DNA of 41,062 nt from Phytomonospora endophytica (lineage in GTDB: Bacteria; Actinomycetota; Actinomycetes; Mycobacteriales; Micromonosporaceae): NCBI RefSeq assembly GCF_014202425.1, contig NZ_JACHGT010000001.1:1-41062 (forward strand), read 5' to 3'. Below, one piece after another: positions 19,330 to 27,404 of the stretch. The translations under genes were made by a program, and so were the position numbers. Under the pieces are notes generated by a model. That model was given only the letters and a program-made list of their open reading frames with translations, was not told the origin of the DNA and searched no databases. Numbering within the stretch: position 1 is the first letter of the stretch; each line of letters opens with the position of its first letter.

Positions 19330-20454
19330 ATGCACGTCGACCCACGGCAGTTCTCGACCCGCCGGAGTTTCCTGCGGGGTGGCGCCCTGTTCGGTGGTGG
19401 GCTCCTGCTCGGTGGTGCGGGCGCGGTGGCCGGGGCGCGGGCGGTTTCGGGCGGCGGTGACGGTGGCACGGGTCCGCGAGGCGACGGCTCGCCGGTCGCG
19501 GGTGACGGAGGGTCGGCGCCGGAGCCCGATGTGCGCGTCGCAGTGCGGCCGAGGCGGCTGGTCGAGGGCGACCTGGTGCGTCTGGTGTCGCCCGCCGGGC
19601 CGCCCGACCGGGGTCTGGTCGACATCGGTGTGCGGCTGCTGGAGGGCTGGGGCCTGCGGGTGGAGCTGTCGGAACACGCCCTTGAGTCGGCCGGTTACCT
19701 CTCGGCCTCCGACGCCGACCGGCTCTCCGACCTCAACACCGCCCTCGCCGACCCTGAGGTGCGCGCGGTCGTCGCCACCCGGGGCGGGTACGGCGTGCAG
19801 CGCGTCGTCGACGAGGTCGACTACGGCGCCGTCGCCGCCGACCCGAAACTCGTCGTCGGCTACAGCGACATCACCGCCCTGCACACGGCGCTGTGGCGGA
19901 ACGCGTCCGTGGCGACCCTGCACGCGCCCATGGCGGCCTGGCACGGCGAGCTCAACACCGCCGGCACCGAGCGCAGCCTGCGCCGTGCGCTCATGAGCTC
20001 GGCGGACGTACGCCTGGAACGCGACCCGGACGCCCCGACGGCTCCGGTGAAGGCGAAGGGGACGGCGAGTGGGACGCTGCTGGGCGGGAACCTGTCGACG
20101 CTCGTCGCCGAACGCGGGGCCTGGCCGGACCTGACCGGCGCGATCCTGTTCCTCGAAGAGGTCCGCGAGGAGCCCTACCGGATCGACGCGATGCTGACCG
20201 AGCTGCTGCGGGCCGGTGTCCTCGACGGCGTCGTGGCCGTCGCGGTCGGGCAGTTCACCGAGTGCACGGGCGGTCAGGGGACGTGGAGTGCCGCCGACGT
20301 CCTCAAGGACCGCCTCGGCGAGCTCGGCGTGCCGATGGCGGGCGGTTTCCCGGTCGGTCACGGCTACGACCCGCGAGCGCTGCCGCTGGGCACGCGAGCG
20401 GAGCTGGACGGGAAGGCCGGAACCCTGACCGTTGAGGCGGCCGTGATCGAATAG
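19330..20454 (+). CDS. Tat-exported LD-carboxypeptidase, peptidase family S66 (copy 2)
   Basis: A 374-aa paralogue of the S66 protein at 17677. ATG 19330 follows GGAGCGG. The signal is twin-arginine (STRRSFLRGGALFGGG), then a Gly-rich linker of about 40 residues leads into the catalytic domain. The triad is complete: Ser179 in VGYSDIT, Glu276 in FLEEVREEPY and His344 in VGHGYDP. Long stretches match copy 1 (for example DRVRLVSPA/DLVRLVSPA, EHALG/EHALE, GYLSAPDADR/GYLSASDADR), so they are duplicates that have diverged. It has its own good promoter, which argues for separate regulation rather than simple redundancy. Confidence 0.92.
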   Translation: MHVDPRQFSTRRSFLRGGALFGGGLLLGGAGAVAGARAVSGGGDGGTGPRGDGSPVAGDGGSAPEPDVRVAVRPRRLVEGDLVRLVSPAGPPDRGLVDIGVRLLEGWGLRVELSEHALESAGYLSASDADRLSDLNTALADPEVRAVVATRGGYGVQRVVDEVDYGAVAADPKLVVGYSDITALHTALWRNASVATLHAPMAAWHGELNTAGTERSLRRALMSSADVRLERDPDAPTAPVKAKGTASGTLLGGNLSTLVAERGAWPDLTGAILFLEEVREEPYRIDAMLTELLRAGVLDGVVAVAVGQFTECTGGQGTWSAADVLKDRLGELGVPMAGGFPVGHGYDPRALPLGTRAELDGKAGTLTVEAAVIE

Positions 20455-20480
20455 CGATCTTCGCGTGGCAGGCTCCTGTC

Positions 20481-21089
20481 ATGACGAGCCCGAGCCCCGG
20501 CCGTTTCGCCGGGCATTTCGAGTACGGGAAGCCCGTCGCCGCGCCCGAGGGCGGCATTCCCTATTGGGACGTCTTCCCCTACGACGGGGACGTCTCCGTC
20601 AGGGCGCTCGACGCGCCGGTCATCCCCGAGCCGCCGCGCGGCGGTGAAGGCGACCGTCCCTGCGGTGAGTGCGCCCGGGATGATGAGGGCTACGTCTGGA
20701 CCGACGAGCACTGGCGCCTCGACGCCGGTGCCGGCGGCGACTCCCTCCTGAACTTCATGCTGACCCCGCGCGCCCACCACGACCTCGGGGATCTGCCGGC
20801 CGACCTCGTCGTGGGCATGGGCACGACCATCCAGCGCGTCGAGGCGGCGATCATGGGCCTCGGCGACATCGCCCGCGTCCACGTCAACCGCTGGGGCGAC
20901 GGCGGTTCGCACCTCCACTGGTGGTTCTTCGCCCGGCCCGAGGGGCTGCTCCAGCTGCGCGGGACCTGCCTGCCGCTGTGGGGCGACGTACTGCCCGCGC
21001 TGCCGAAGGAGACCTGGGATGCGGCCATGACGTCGGTCGCTTCACATATGACCACCACTGGCGGCAGGCCGGGCGGGCCCGTTGTCTAG
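20481..21089 (+). CDS. HIT-superfamily-like protein
   Basis: A 202-aa soluble protein. A CGEC pair at residues 61-64 could bind zinc, and the HIT-like core includes LTPRAHHDLGDLP and then NRWGDGGSHLHWWFFARP with His144 and His146. HIT enzymes (nucleotide hydrolases and transferases such as Ap4A hydrolase or GalT) use a His-x-His-x-His run. Here the third His is replaced by Trp, so the chemistry may differ or be lost. The gene lies 26 bases after the second S66 gene, and its stop is 35 bases before atpC, so it may carry atpC expression by read-through. Assignment is by motif only. Confidence 0.6.
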   Translation: MTSPSPGRFAGHFEYGKPVAAPEGGIPYWDVFPYDGDVSVRALDAPVIPEPPRGGEGDRPCGECARDDEGYVWTDEHWRLDAGAGGDSLLNFMLTPRAHHDLGDLPADLVVGMGTTIQRVEAAIMGLGDIARVHVNRWGDGGSHLHWWFFARPEGLLQLRGTCLPLWGDVLPALPKETWDAAMTSVASHMTTTGGRPGGPVV

Positions 21090-21092
21090 ACT
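21087..21092 (+). promoter_or_regulatory. Possible -10 box for atpC
   Basis: TAGACT overlaps the stop codon of the upstream gene and lies 32 bases before GTG 21125. Since the main atp transcript stops after atpD, a local promoter would be useful, but no -35 is visible. Confidence 0.25.
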
Positions 21093-21124
21093 TACTCGAT
21101 CCCCGAGGTGTGTAAGGAGCGGTA

Positions 21125-21412
21125 GTGGCTGAGCTGCTGAACGTTGAGATTGTCGCCGTCGAGGCGAAGGTCTGGTCCGGACAGGCCCAGATGCTGATCG
21201 CCCGCACGACCGAGGGTGAACTGGGCGTCCTGCACGGCCACGCGCCGCTGCTCGGCGAGCTCGCCGACCCGGGCGACGTCCGGATCAAGCTCCCCACCGG
21301 TGACGAGCTGGCCTACACGGTCAACGGCGGGTTCCTGTCGGTGACCGCCGACGGCGTCACCGTTCTCGCGGAGACCGCCTCGCCGGCGGAAACCGCCGCG
21401 AGCAGCCACTAG
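21125..21412 (+). CDS. atpC: ATP synthase F1 subunit epsilon
   Basis: Epsilon links gamma to the c-ring and can inhibit ATP hydrolysis. The 95-aa protein has the N-terminal beta-sandwich (LLNVEIVAVEAKVWSGQAQ, then GELGVLHGHAPLL and the strand YTVNGGFLSV). It lacks nearly all of the usual two-helix C-terminal domain (E. coli epsilon is 139 aa), so C-terminal inhibition is reduced or absent, as in some other actinobacteria with short epsilon. GTG 21125 has AAGGAG upstream. The gene is separated from atpD by a terminator and four genes. A DUF2550 gene follows after 21 bases, the usual actinobacterial partner. Confidence 0.95.
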   Translation: MAELLNVEIVAVEAKVWSGQAQMLIARTTEGELGVLHGHAPLLGELADPGDVRIKLPTGDELAYTVNGGFLSVTADGVTVLAETASPAETAASSH

Positions 21413-21433
21413 TGACGACGGCGGTGTGAGGAC

Positions 21434-21862
21434 ATGGGAACCACTCTCGCCGTCATCGGGATCGTGCTGCTGGCGCTGGTGTGCGTCATCGTGCTCCTCT
21501 ACGCCCGCCGCGGGGTTCTGACCCGCGGCGGTGCCATCGTTATGGCCGTGCGGTTGACCAAGAGCGTGCCCGGCCGCGGCTGGGCACCGGGCTTCGGGCG
21601 TTTCGACGCCGGGCGTCTCCAGTGGTTCCGGATGTTCTCCTACGCCCCGCGCGCGAAGGTGACGCTGGTCCGCGACGAGACGATCGTCGAGTCCCGTCGC
21701 AGACCCGAGGGGCCGGAGACACAGGTGTTCCCACCGAGCGTGCAGGTGCTCGTATGTAAGACGCCCGCCGGTTCCGTCGAGATCGCGATGACCGAATCGG
21801 CCCTTACGGGCTTTTTGTCCTGGCTTGAGGCCGCCCCGCCCCGGGGCGGCCTTTCTGTTTGA
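21434..21862 (+). CDS. DUF2550 membrane-anchored protein
   Basis: A 142-aa protein with one N-terminal membrane helix (residues 4-24) and a basic soluble domain (WFRMFSYAPRAKVTLVRDE and so on). DUF2550 proteins are regularly encoded just after atpC in actinobacteria; their role is not known. An intrinsic terminator is built into the last codons (21828-21856), so the C-terminal EAAPPRGG is also the hairpin. ATG 21434 is the natural start. Confidence 0.85.
   Translation: MGTTLAVIGIVLLALVCVIVLLYARRGVLTRGGAIVMAVRLTKSVPGRGWAPGFGRFDAGRLQWFRMFSYAPRAKVTLVRDETIVESRRRPEGPETQVFPPSVQVLVCKTPAGSVEIAMTESALTGFLSWLEAAPPRGGLSV
21828..21859 (+). terminator. Terminator inside the 3' end of the DUF2550 gene
   Basis: AGGCCGCCCCG (21828-21838) and CGGGGCGGCCT (21842-21852) form an 11-bp stem with a three-base loop. 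TTTCTGTTT-type sequence follows and contains the last codons. It closes the atpC-DUF2550 transcript. Confidence 0.8.
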
Positions 21863-21934
21863 GGGGGATCGGGTGTTCGTGCACCCCGCTCCACCCTTCC
21901 GGGTTGTCGGATGGACGACACGACACCGGACGGG

Positions 21935-21953
21935 TTAGGGTTGCCTAATCTAC
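21935..21953 (+). promoter_or_regulatory. DtxR/IdeR/DmdR-type iron box
   Basis: The 19 bases match 14 of 19 positions of the consensus TTAGGTTAGGCTAACCTAA, with an exact TTAGG...CCTAA pair. A -10-like TAATCT (21946-21951) lies inside it. Position just ahead of a siderophore-interacting protein gene fits iron repression. Confidence 0.75.
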
Positions 21954-21976
21954 TTCCCCGTGAGAGGTCGACGTTC

Positions 21977-22825
21977 ATGTCGGAACAGCCGGTGCGCAAG
22001 CCCCGCAATGCCAAGGTGCTCGAAGTCCAGCGGACCGAGCGGCTCTCGCCGCACATGATCCGCGTCGTCCTCGGCGGGCCGGGCCTGGCCGCGTTCACCG
22101 ACAACGACTACACCGACCACTACGTCAAGCTCCAGTTCGCGCCGGAGGGCGTCACCTACCCCAAGCCCTTCGACCTCGACTGGATCCGGGAGAACCTCCC
22201 CCGCGAACAGTGGCCCGTCTCGCGCACCTACACCGTGCGGTCCTACGACCCCGACGCCGGTGAACTCACCATCGACTTCGTGCACCACGGCGACGAGGGC
22301 ATCGCCGGTCCCTGGGCCGCTGCCGCCAAGCCGGGCGACGAACTCGCCTTCATGGGCCCCGGCGGCGCCTACGCGCCGAGCCCGGCCGCCGACTGGCACC
22401 TCCTCGTCGGTGACGAGAGCGCCCTCCCCGCCATCGGCGGCGCGCTGGAGCGCATCCCCGTCGGCACGCCCGTCAAGGTCGTCGTCGAGGTCTCCGGCCC
22501 CGACGACGAGCAGGAGCTGCCGACCCCCGGCGACGCCGAGTTCGTCTGGCTGCACCGCGGCGACGCCGCCCCCGGCACCACCGACCTGCTCCTCGAACAC
22601 GTCGCCGCCATGGAGTTCCCCTCGGGCAAGGTCCACGCCTTCGTCCACGGCGAGGGCGCCATGGTCATGAAGAAGCTCCGCCCCCATCTGTTCAAAGAGC
22701 GCGGCATCCCGCGCGACCAGGTCTCCATCTCCGGCTACTGGCGCCACGGCCGCACCGAGGAGACCTTCCGCGAGTGGAAGTCCGAGCTCGCCGAGGCCGA
22801 CCGCGCCGCCGCCGCGCCCGCCTAG
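21977..22825 (+). CDS. Siderophore-interacting protein (FAD-dependent ferric-siderophore reductase)
   Basis: Cytosolic flavoproteins of this family reduce ferric siderophores to release iron, using NAD(P)H. The 282-aa protein has the FAD-binding RTYTVRSYD near residue 84, the DFVHHGDEGIAGPWA stretch, GDESALPAI near 157 and the C-terminal SGYWRHGRTEE, all typical. ATG 21977 is preferred (GAGAGG upstream); an ATG at 21911 would place the iron box inside the gene. The iron box at 21935-21953 predicts expression when iron is short. A SUFU-like gene follows after three bases and is probably co-transcribed. Confidence 0.93.
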   Translation: MSEQPVRKPRNAKVLEVQRTERLSPHMIRVVLGGPGLAAFTDNDYTDHYVKLQFAPEGVTYPKPFDLDWIRENLPREQWPVSRTYTVRSYDPDAGELTIDFVHHGDEGIAGPWAAAAKPGDELAFMGPGGAYAPSPAADWHLLVGDESALPAIGGALERIPVGTPVKVVVEVSGPDDEQELPTPGDAEFVWLHRGDAAPGTTDLLLEHVAAMEFPSGKVHAFVHGEGAMVMKKLRPHLFKERGIPRDQVSISGYWRHGRTEETFREWKSELAEADRAAAAPA

Positions 22826-22828
22826 GGC

Positions 22829-23392
22829 ATGGGCGCGGCACCGATCCTGAGCGCGGTCTGGCGTGAGCGTCAGGCCCGCTGGGGTCCCGAGGACGACGCC
22901 TACACCTATGAGGGCGGCGGCTCGCCGCTCGACCGGGTGGACGTGTTCGTCTACCGGGCCGACGCGAAGACGGCCATGACGACCTTCGCCACCATCGGTA
23001 TGGCCGTACGCGAGATGCCCGGTGACGGCGGCCGGGCGGAACTGCACTGCACCGTCCGGGGGCCGGTCCCGCGTGAGGTCGAGGGCTTGACGGCAACCCT
23101 GCTGGCGAATCTCGGCGGCTACCCGTGGAGCGTGGGAGCCCCGCTGGGCTGGGGTCACATGGTCTCGCTGCCGGGCGACTTCCCGGGTTTCCCGGGCTGT
23201 GCGGCGGTCTTCCTCAGCGGCCCGGTCACCCCGGACGGCTGGGCGTGGATCGACGCCGGTGAGGAGCGGGTGCGCGTCCTCAACGTCGTGCCCATCACCT
23301 CGGAGGAGCGGGCCCTGGCCCGCGAGTACCCGCCCGAGGTCTTCTTCGCCGAGCTGAGCTCGCGGACCGACGTCTTCTCGCCGCGGGCCTGA
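22829..23392 (+). CDS. Suppressor-of-fused (SUFU)-like domain protein
   Basis: A 187-aa soluble protein. The pattern fits bacterial SUFU-like proteins: RVDVFVYRADA, a TIGMAVREMP strand, RAELHCTVRG, and the closing region VVPITSEERALAREYPPEVFFAEL. In bacteria this family is often found as immunity or housekeeping proteins without a known reaction. It lies three bases after the siderophore-interacting gene, so it may respond to iron indirectly. Its stop is one base from the convergent GH95 stop, with no terminator between them. Confidence 0.65.
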   Translation: MGAAPILSAVWRERQARWGPEDDAYTYEGGGSPLDRVDVFVYRADAKTAMTTFATIGMAVREMPGDGGRAELHCTVRGPVPREVEGLTATLLANLGGYPWSVGAPLGWGHMVSLPGDFPGFPGCAAVFLSGPVTPDGWAWIDAGEERVRVLNVVPITSEERALAREYPPEVFFAELSSRTDVFSPRA

Positions 23393-23393
23393 G

Positions 23394-25601
23394 TCAGAAG
23401 ACGTGGGGCACGTAGGCGAGTCCCCTCCTGCCGTGGAAGACGAGGTCGCCGTCCTCCCACCGGTGCTCGACCATCTCCTCATCGGCGAACCCGGCCACCT
23501 CGAAGATCGTGAGGCGTTCGCCGAGGCTCGGATCGAGCCAGTCCGCGCGGACCCGGATCGGCCCGTCGTGGCCGCAGGAGATCCGCACGTCGGGCGCCCG
23601 GTCGCCGGTGAGGGTCTCGTCGAGATCCCAGTCGATGTCCACGGTGTGCCCGCCACGCACCCGTAGCCCGCGGACCTCGCCTACGGGCCACGCGTGCGGT
23701 ACCGCCGGGAGCAGGTGGACGACGCCTCCGTGGCTCTGCACGAGCATCTCGGCGACACCGGCGGTCGCGCCGAGGTTCCCGTCGATCTGGAACGGCGGGT
23801 GCGTGTCGAGCAGGTTCGGCAGCGTCGACTCCGTCAACAGCCGCGACAGCACCCGGTGCGCGCCGTCCCGGTCGCGGATCCGCGCCAGGAGCGCGATCTT
23901 CCAGGCCTTGCTCCAGCCCGGGACGCCGTCCCCGCGAGTGCTCAGCGTGACCCGGGCCGCGTGGAGCAGCTCGGGTGTCGCTTCCGGCGTGATCTCCTCG
24001 CCGGGGTAAAGGGCGTACAGGTGGGACACGTGCCGGTGCTCGTCGGACTGGTCGTCGAGGTCTTCCTGCCACTCCCGCAGCTGGCCCCACGAGCCGATAC
24101 GCAGGCCGCGGTCGATCCGTTCGGCGGCCGACCGCAGTCGCGTGCGGAAGGCGTCGTCGGGGTCACCGACGACTTCCGCGGCCTCCTCGGTGGACGACAG
24201 CAGCTCGGCGACGATCTGCTGGCTCATCGACGCGCCGGCGGTGAAGTCGCCATGTTCGGGTGAGTAGGAAGGCGACACCACGAGCCGCCCGGTCTCGTCG
24301 GTGACGAGGAAGTCCAGCCAGAACTCCGCCGCCTCCCGCATCGCGGGATAGGCGCGCTCGCGCAGGAAGTCCCGGTCGAGCGTGAATCGGTAGTGTTCGT
24401 GGAGATGGCGGCACAGCCAGGCGGCCGACTCGGGGAACCAGAAGGCCGTCGCCCAGCTCTGGAGTCCGGTGTGGCCGAAGACGTTCGTCGACAGCATCGT
24501 CGTCCAGCCCTCGCAGCCGAAGACCTCCCGCGCTGTGACGCGGCCGGGCGCGCGCAGGGCCTCGACGAAGTCGTGCAGGGGTTCGGCGGTCTCGGCGAGG
24601 TTGGTGACGTGCGCGGGCCAGTAGTTCATCTGCGTGTTGATGTTGACGTGGTAGTCGCAGTTCCACGGCGGTGTCGGCGACTCGTTCCACGCGCCTTGGA
24701 GGTGCGCGGGCAGCCCGCCGGGGCGCGAGGAGGCGATGAGCAGGTAGCGACCGTACTGGAAGTGCAGCGCTTCGAGCGCGCGGTCGCCGGGGGAGCCGCC
24801 GCCGGTGTAGGCGGCCAGCAGCCGGTCGGTCGGGATCTCCGGAGTGGACTGTCCTATGTGGAGCTGGACGCGGTCGAAGAGCTCCCGGTGGTCGGTGACA
24901 TGGCGTTCGCGCAGGGCGTCCCAGCCGAGCGCTTCGGCGGCGTCGAGGGCCTTCCGGACGAGTTCGGCGGGGTCGGCCTCGCGACGGTAGCGCGGATGGA
25001 CGGGGGCGTAGTCGGTGGCCGAGGCGTAGAGGAGCGTGACGCCGTCGCCGTCGCGGAGGACGCGATGTTCGGCGTGGCGGCGCATGCCGTTGTCGACCGC
25101 GCCGGTGTACTCGAAGGACGCGTCGACATCACCGTTGACCCGGATCGCGATCACCCCGTCGGGGAACGACGCCAGGTACTCGCGGGTGTGGACGGCACCG
25201 TCCACCGCGTACCGCACGCGCGCGATCCCCTCGGCGAGGTCCAGTTCGCGCCGGTAGCCGGACACCTCGCCGGTGTGGCCGAAGTCGAGGCGCAGCTCGC
25301 CCATCGGCTGCTGGTCGCCGAAGGCGACGGGATCCTTCCCGAGCCGGGCGGCCACCCACTCCGGGTCGGCGCTCCCCTCGGCGGCGATCCTCGCGCGGAC
25401 CTCGGCGATCGCGGCGATCCGGTCGGCGTTCCCGTGGTCGTAGCCGGGCGCCCCCGGCCCACCCGTCCACAGTGTCTTGTCGGACATCTGGACGCGTTCG
25501 GTGCGCACACCCCCGAAGACCATCGCGCCGAGGTCCCCGTTGCCGATCGGGAGCGCCTCACGTTCCCAGTCCACCGCGGGCGTTCCATACCAGAGAATCA
25601 C
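23394..25601 (-). CDS. Glycoside hydrolase family 95 enzyme (alpha-L-fucosidase-like)
   Basis: GH95 enzymes hydrolyse alpha-1,2-linked fucose or alpha-galactose by inversion. The 735-aa protein has the N-terminal sugar-binding domain ([20 protein letters not shown]) and the (alpha/alpha)6 barrel: [11 protein letters not shown] (Asn320 and Asn322), SPSYSPEHG (Glu449), [19 protein letters not shown] and [10 protein letters not shown] (Asp607). By analogy with AfcA of Bifidobacterium the Asn pair, the SPE glutamate and the DGN aspartate are the likely catalytic residues. There is no signal peptide, so it acts inside the cell on imported sugars. GTG 25601 is the start. A divergent ABC exporter lies 47 bases away. 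Confidence 0.92.
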   Translation of the reverse strand: MILWYGTPAVDWEREALPIGNGDLGAMVFGGVRTERVQMSDKTLWTGGPGAPGYDHGNADRIAAIAEVRARIAAEGSADPEWVAARLGKDPVAFGDQQPMGELRLDFGHTGEVSGYRRELDLAEGIARVRYAVDGAVHTREYLASFPDGVIAIRVNGDVDASFEYTGAVDNGMRRHAEHRVLRDGDGVTLLYASATDYAPVHPRYRREADPAELVRKALDAAEALGWDALRERHVTDHRELFDRVQLHIGQSTPEIPTDRLLAAYTGGGSPGDRALEALHFQYGRYLLIASSRPGGLPAHLQGAWNESPTPPWNCDYHVNINTQMNYWPAHVTNLAETAEPLHDFVEALRAPGRVTAREVFGCEGWTTMLSTNVFGHTGLQSWATAFWFPESAAWLCRHLHEHYRFTLDRDFLRERAYPAMREAAEFWLDFLVTDETGRLVVSPSYSPEHGDFTAGASMSQQIVAELLSSTEEAAEVVGDPDDAFRTRLRSAAERIDRGLRIGSWGQLREWQEDLDDQSDEHRHVSHLYALYPGEEITPEATPELLHAARVTLSTRGDGVPGWSKAWKIALLARIRDRDGAHRVLSRLLTESTLPNLLDTHPPFQIDGNLGATAGVAEMLVQSHGGVVHLLPAVPHAWPVGEVRGLRVRGGHTVDIDWDLDETLTGDRAPDVRISCGHDGPIRVRADWLDPSLGERLTIFEVAGFADEEMVEHRWEDGDLVFHGRRGLAYVPHVF

Positions 25602-25624
25602 CTGCGCAAGTTAGCGGCTGCGCC

Positions 25625-25630
25625 TACGAT
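25625..25630 (+). promoter_or_regulatory. Possible -10 box of the ABC exporter operon
   Basis: TACGAT lies 18 bases before ATG 25649 in the short divergent gap. AGGGGG follows as ribosome site. There is no good -35. Confidence 0.3.
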
Positions 25631-25648
25631 CTCGCCCAGGGGGTGCAC

Positions 25649-26611
25649 ATGGCGGACGCGATCGTAGCGCGCGGGCTGGTCAAGACCTACGGATCGGTGC
25701 GGGCCGTGGACGGTCTCGACCTCAACGTCCCCGAAGGGACGGTCCTCGGCCTCCTGGGGCCGAACGGCGCCGGCAAGACAACGACCGTGCGCATGCTCAC
25801 CACCCTCATCACACCGACCGCCGGGCAGATCACCGTCCGGGGCGTCGACGTGCTCGCCCACCCCAACGAGGTCCGCCGCGTCATCGGCGTCTCCGGGCAG
25901 TACGCCGCCGTCGACGAGCACCTCACCGGCCACGAGAACCTGGAAATGGTCGGGCGCCTCTACCACCTGGGCAAGAAACGCGCCCGCGCGCGAGCCAGGG
26001 AACTGCTGGAGCGCTTCGACCTCACCGACGCCGCCGACCGCCCGTCCAAGACCTACTCCGGCGGCATGCGCCGGCGCCTCGACCTGGCCGGCGCGCTCGT
26101 CGCCGCCCCGCCGATCCTGTTCCTCGACGAGCCGACGACCGGCCTCGACCCGCGCAGCCGCATCGGCATGTGGGACGTGCTCAACGAACTCGTCCGCGAA
26201 GGCACGACCCTGCTGCTCACTACGCAGTACCTCGAAGAGGCCGACGAGCTCGCCGAGGACATCATCGTCATCGACCACGGCCGCGCCATCGCGCGCGGAA
26301 CACCCGACCAGCTCAAACAGCAGGTCGGCGGAGAGCGGCTGGAGATCACGCTGCACTCGAAGGCCGACGCCTCCGCGGTCGTGTCCGCCGTCGCCGCCCT
26401 CGGCCTCGCCGACTACACCATCGACGACGCGGCCCACCGCGTCGTCGTCCCCGTCGCCGACGGGACCGAAGCGCTGTTCGAAGCCGTACGGCGACTCGAC
26501 GCGGCGAAGATCAAACCCGCCGACATCGGCGTGCACCGGCCCACGCTCGACGACGTGTTCCTCAAACTGACCGGCCGCCCCGCCGAAGACGAAACGGAGG
26601 AGGAGCCGTAG
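25649..26611 (+). CDS. DrrA-type ABC exporter ATPase
   Basis: The 320-aa protein is the motor of a two-gene exporter of the daunorubicin-resistance (DrrAB) type. Walker A GPNGAGKT is at 37-44, the signature SGGM at 137-140 and Walker B LDEPTTGLD near 159-167. The C-terminal DrrA1-like regulatory domain ends HRPTLDDVFLKLTG. ATG 25649 follows AGGGGG; GTG 25643 would add two residues. The permease gene overlaps the stop by one base. The substrate cannot be read from sequence; drugs or lipids are typical. Confidence 0.95.
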   Translation: MADAIVARGLVKTYGSVRAVDGLDLNVPEGTVLGLLGPNGAGKTTTVRMLTTLITPTAGQITVRGVDVLAHPNEVRRVIGVSGQYAAVDEHLTGHENLEMVGRLYHLGKKRARARARELLERFDLTDAADRPSKTYSGGMRRRLDLAGALVAAPPILFLDEPTTGLDPRSRIGMWDVLNELVREGTTLLLTTQYLEEADELAEDIIVIDHGRAIARGTPDQLKQQVGGERLEITLHSKADASAVVSAVAALGLADYTIDDAAHRVVVPVADGTEALFEAVRRLDAAKIKPADIGVHRPTLDDVFLKLTGRPAEDETEEEP

Positions 26612-27402
26612 TGGACGCCATCATCGACGGCTGGGTCGTCGCCAAACGCAACCTCATCAAGATCAAACGCGTCCCCGACCTGCTGATCTTCAGCACCATC
26701 CAGCCCATCATGTTCGTGCTGCTCTTCGCCTACGTCTTCGGCGGCGCCATCAGCGCGCCCGGCGTGAACTACCGCGAATTCCTGATGGCCGGCATCTTCA
26801 CCCAGACCGTCGCCTTCGGGTCGTCCATCACGGGCATGGGTCTCGCCGAAGACATGACCAAGGGCATCATCGACCGTTTCCGGTCGCTGCCCATGTCACG
26901 CGCCGCCGTCCTCGTCGGCCGGACCACCTCCGACCTGATCAACAACGTCCTCGTCGTCGTCATCATGGCGATCTGCGGCCTCATCGTCGGATGGCGCACC
27001 CACACCAACGCCCTCGACGTCGCCGCGGGGTTCGGACTGCTGTTCCTCTTCGGCTACGCCATGAGCTGGATCTCGGCCACCATCGGCCTGTCCGTACGCA
27101 GCGTGGAGGTGGCGCAGTCCGCCGGGTTCATCTGGATGTTCCCGCTCACGTTCCTCTCCAACGCCTTCGTACCCACCGACACGCTGCCGACGTTCCTGCA
27201 GTACGTCGCCGACTGGAACCCGATCTCGGCGATCGTCGCCGCGTTGAGGGACCTGTGGGGGAACGCGCCCACCGGGGCCGCGCGCGGGTCGGGGTGGTCG
27301 ATGGAGAACCCGGGGCTGTACTCGATGATCACGATCGCGGTGATCCTCGTGGTGTTCGTGCCGCTGTCCATCCGGGCGTACCGGCGGGCCGCGAGTCGGT
27401 GA
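26611..27402 (+). CDS. DrrB-type ABC-2 exporter permease
   Basis: A 263-aa membrane protein with six helices and the ABC-2 family features: the cytoplasmic start (VDAIIDGWVVAKRNLIKIKR), the loop DRFRSLPMSRAAVLVGR and the extracellular ADWNPISAIVAALRDLWG. It forms the channel for the ATPase just upstream, with TAG/GTG overlapping by one base and GGAGGAGG upstream. The stop codon is two bases from that of the convergent cobalamin gene. Confidence 0.95.
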   Translation: MDAIIDGWVVAKRNLIKIKRVPDLLIFSTIQPIMFVLLFAYVFGGAISAPGVNYREFLMAGIFTQTVAFGSSITGMGLAEDMTKGIIDRFRSLPMSRAAVLVGRTTSDLINNVLVVVIMAICGLIVGWRTHTNALDVAAGFGLLFLFGYAMSWISATIGLSVRSVEVAQSAGFIWMFPLTFLSNAFVPTDTLPTFLQYVADWNPISAIVAALRDLWGNAPTGAARGSGWSMENPGLYSMITIAVILVVFVPLSIRAYRRAASR

Positions 27403-27404
27403 GG

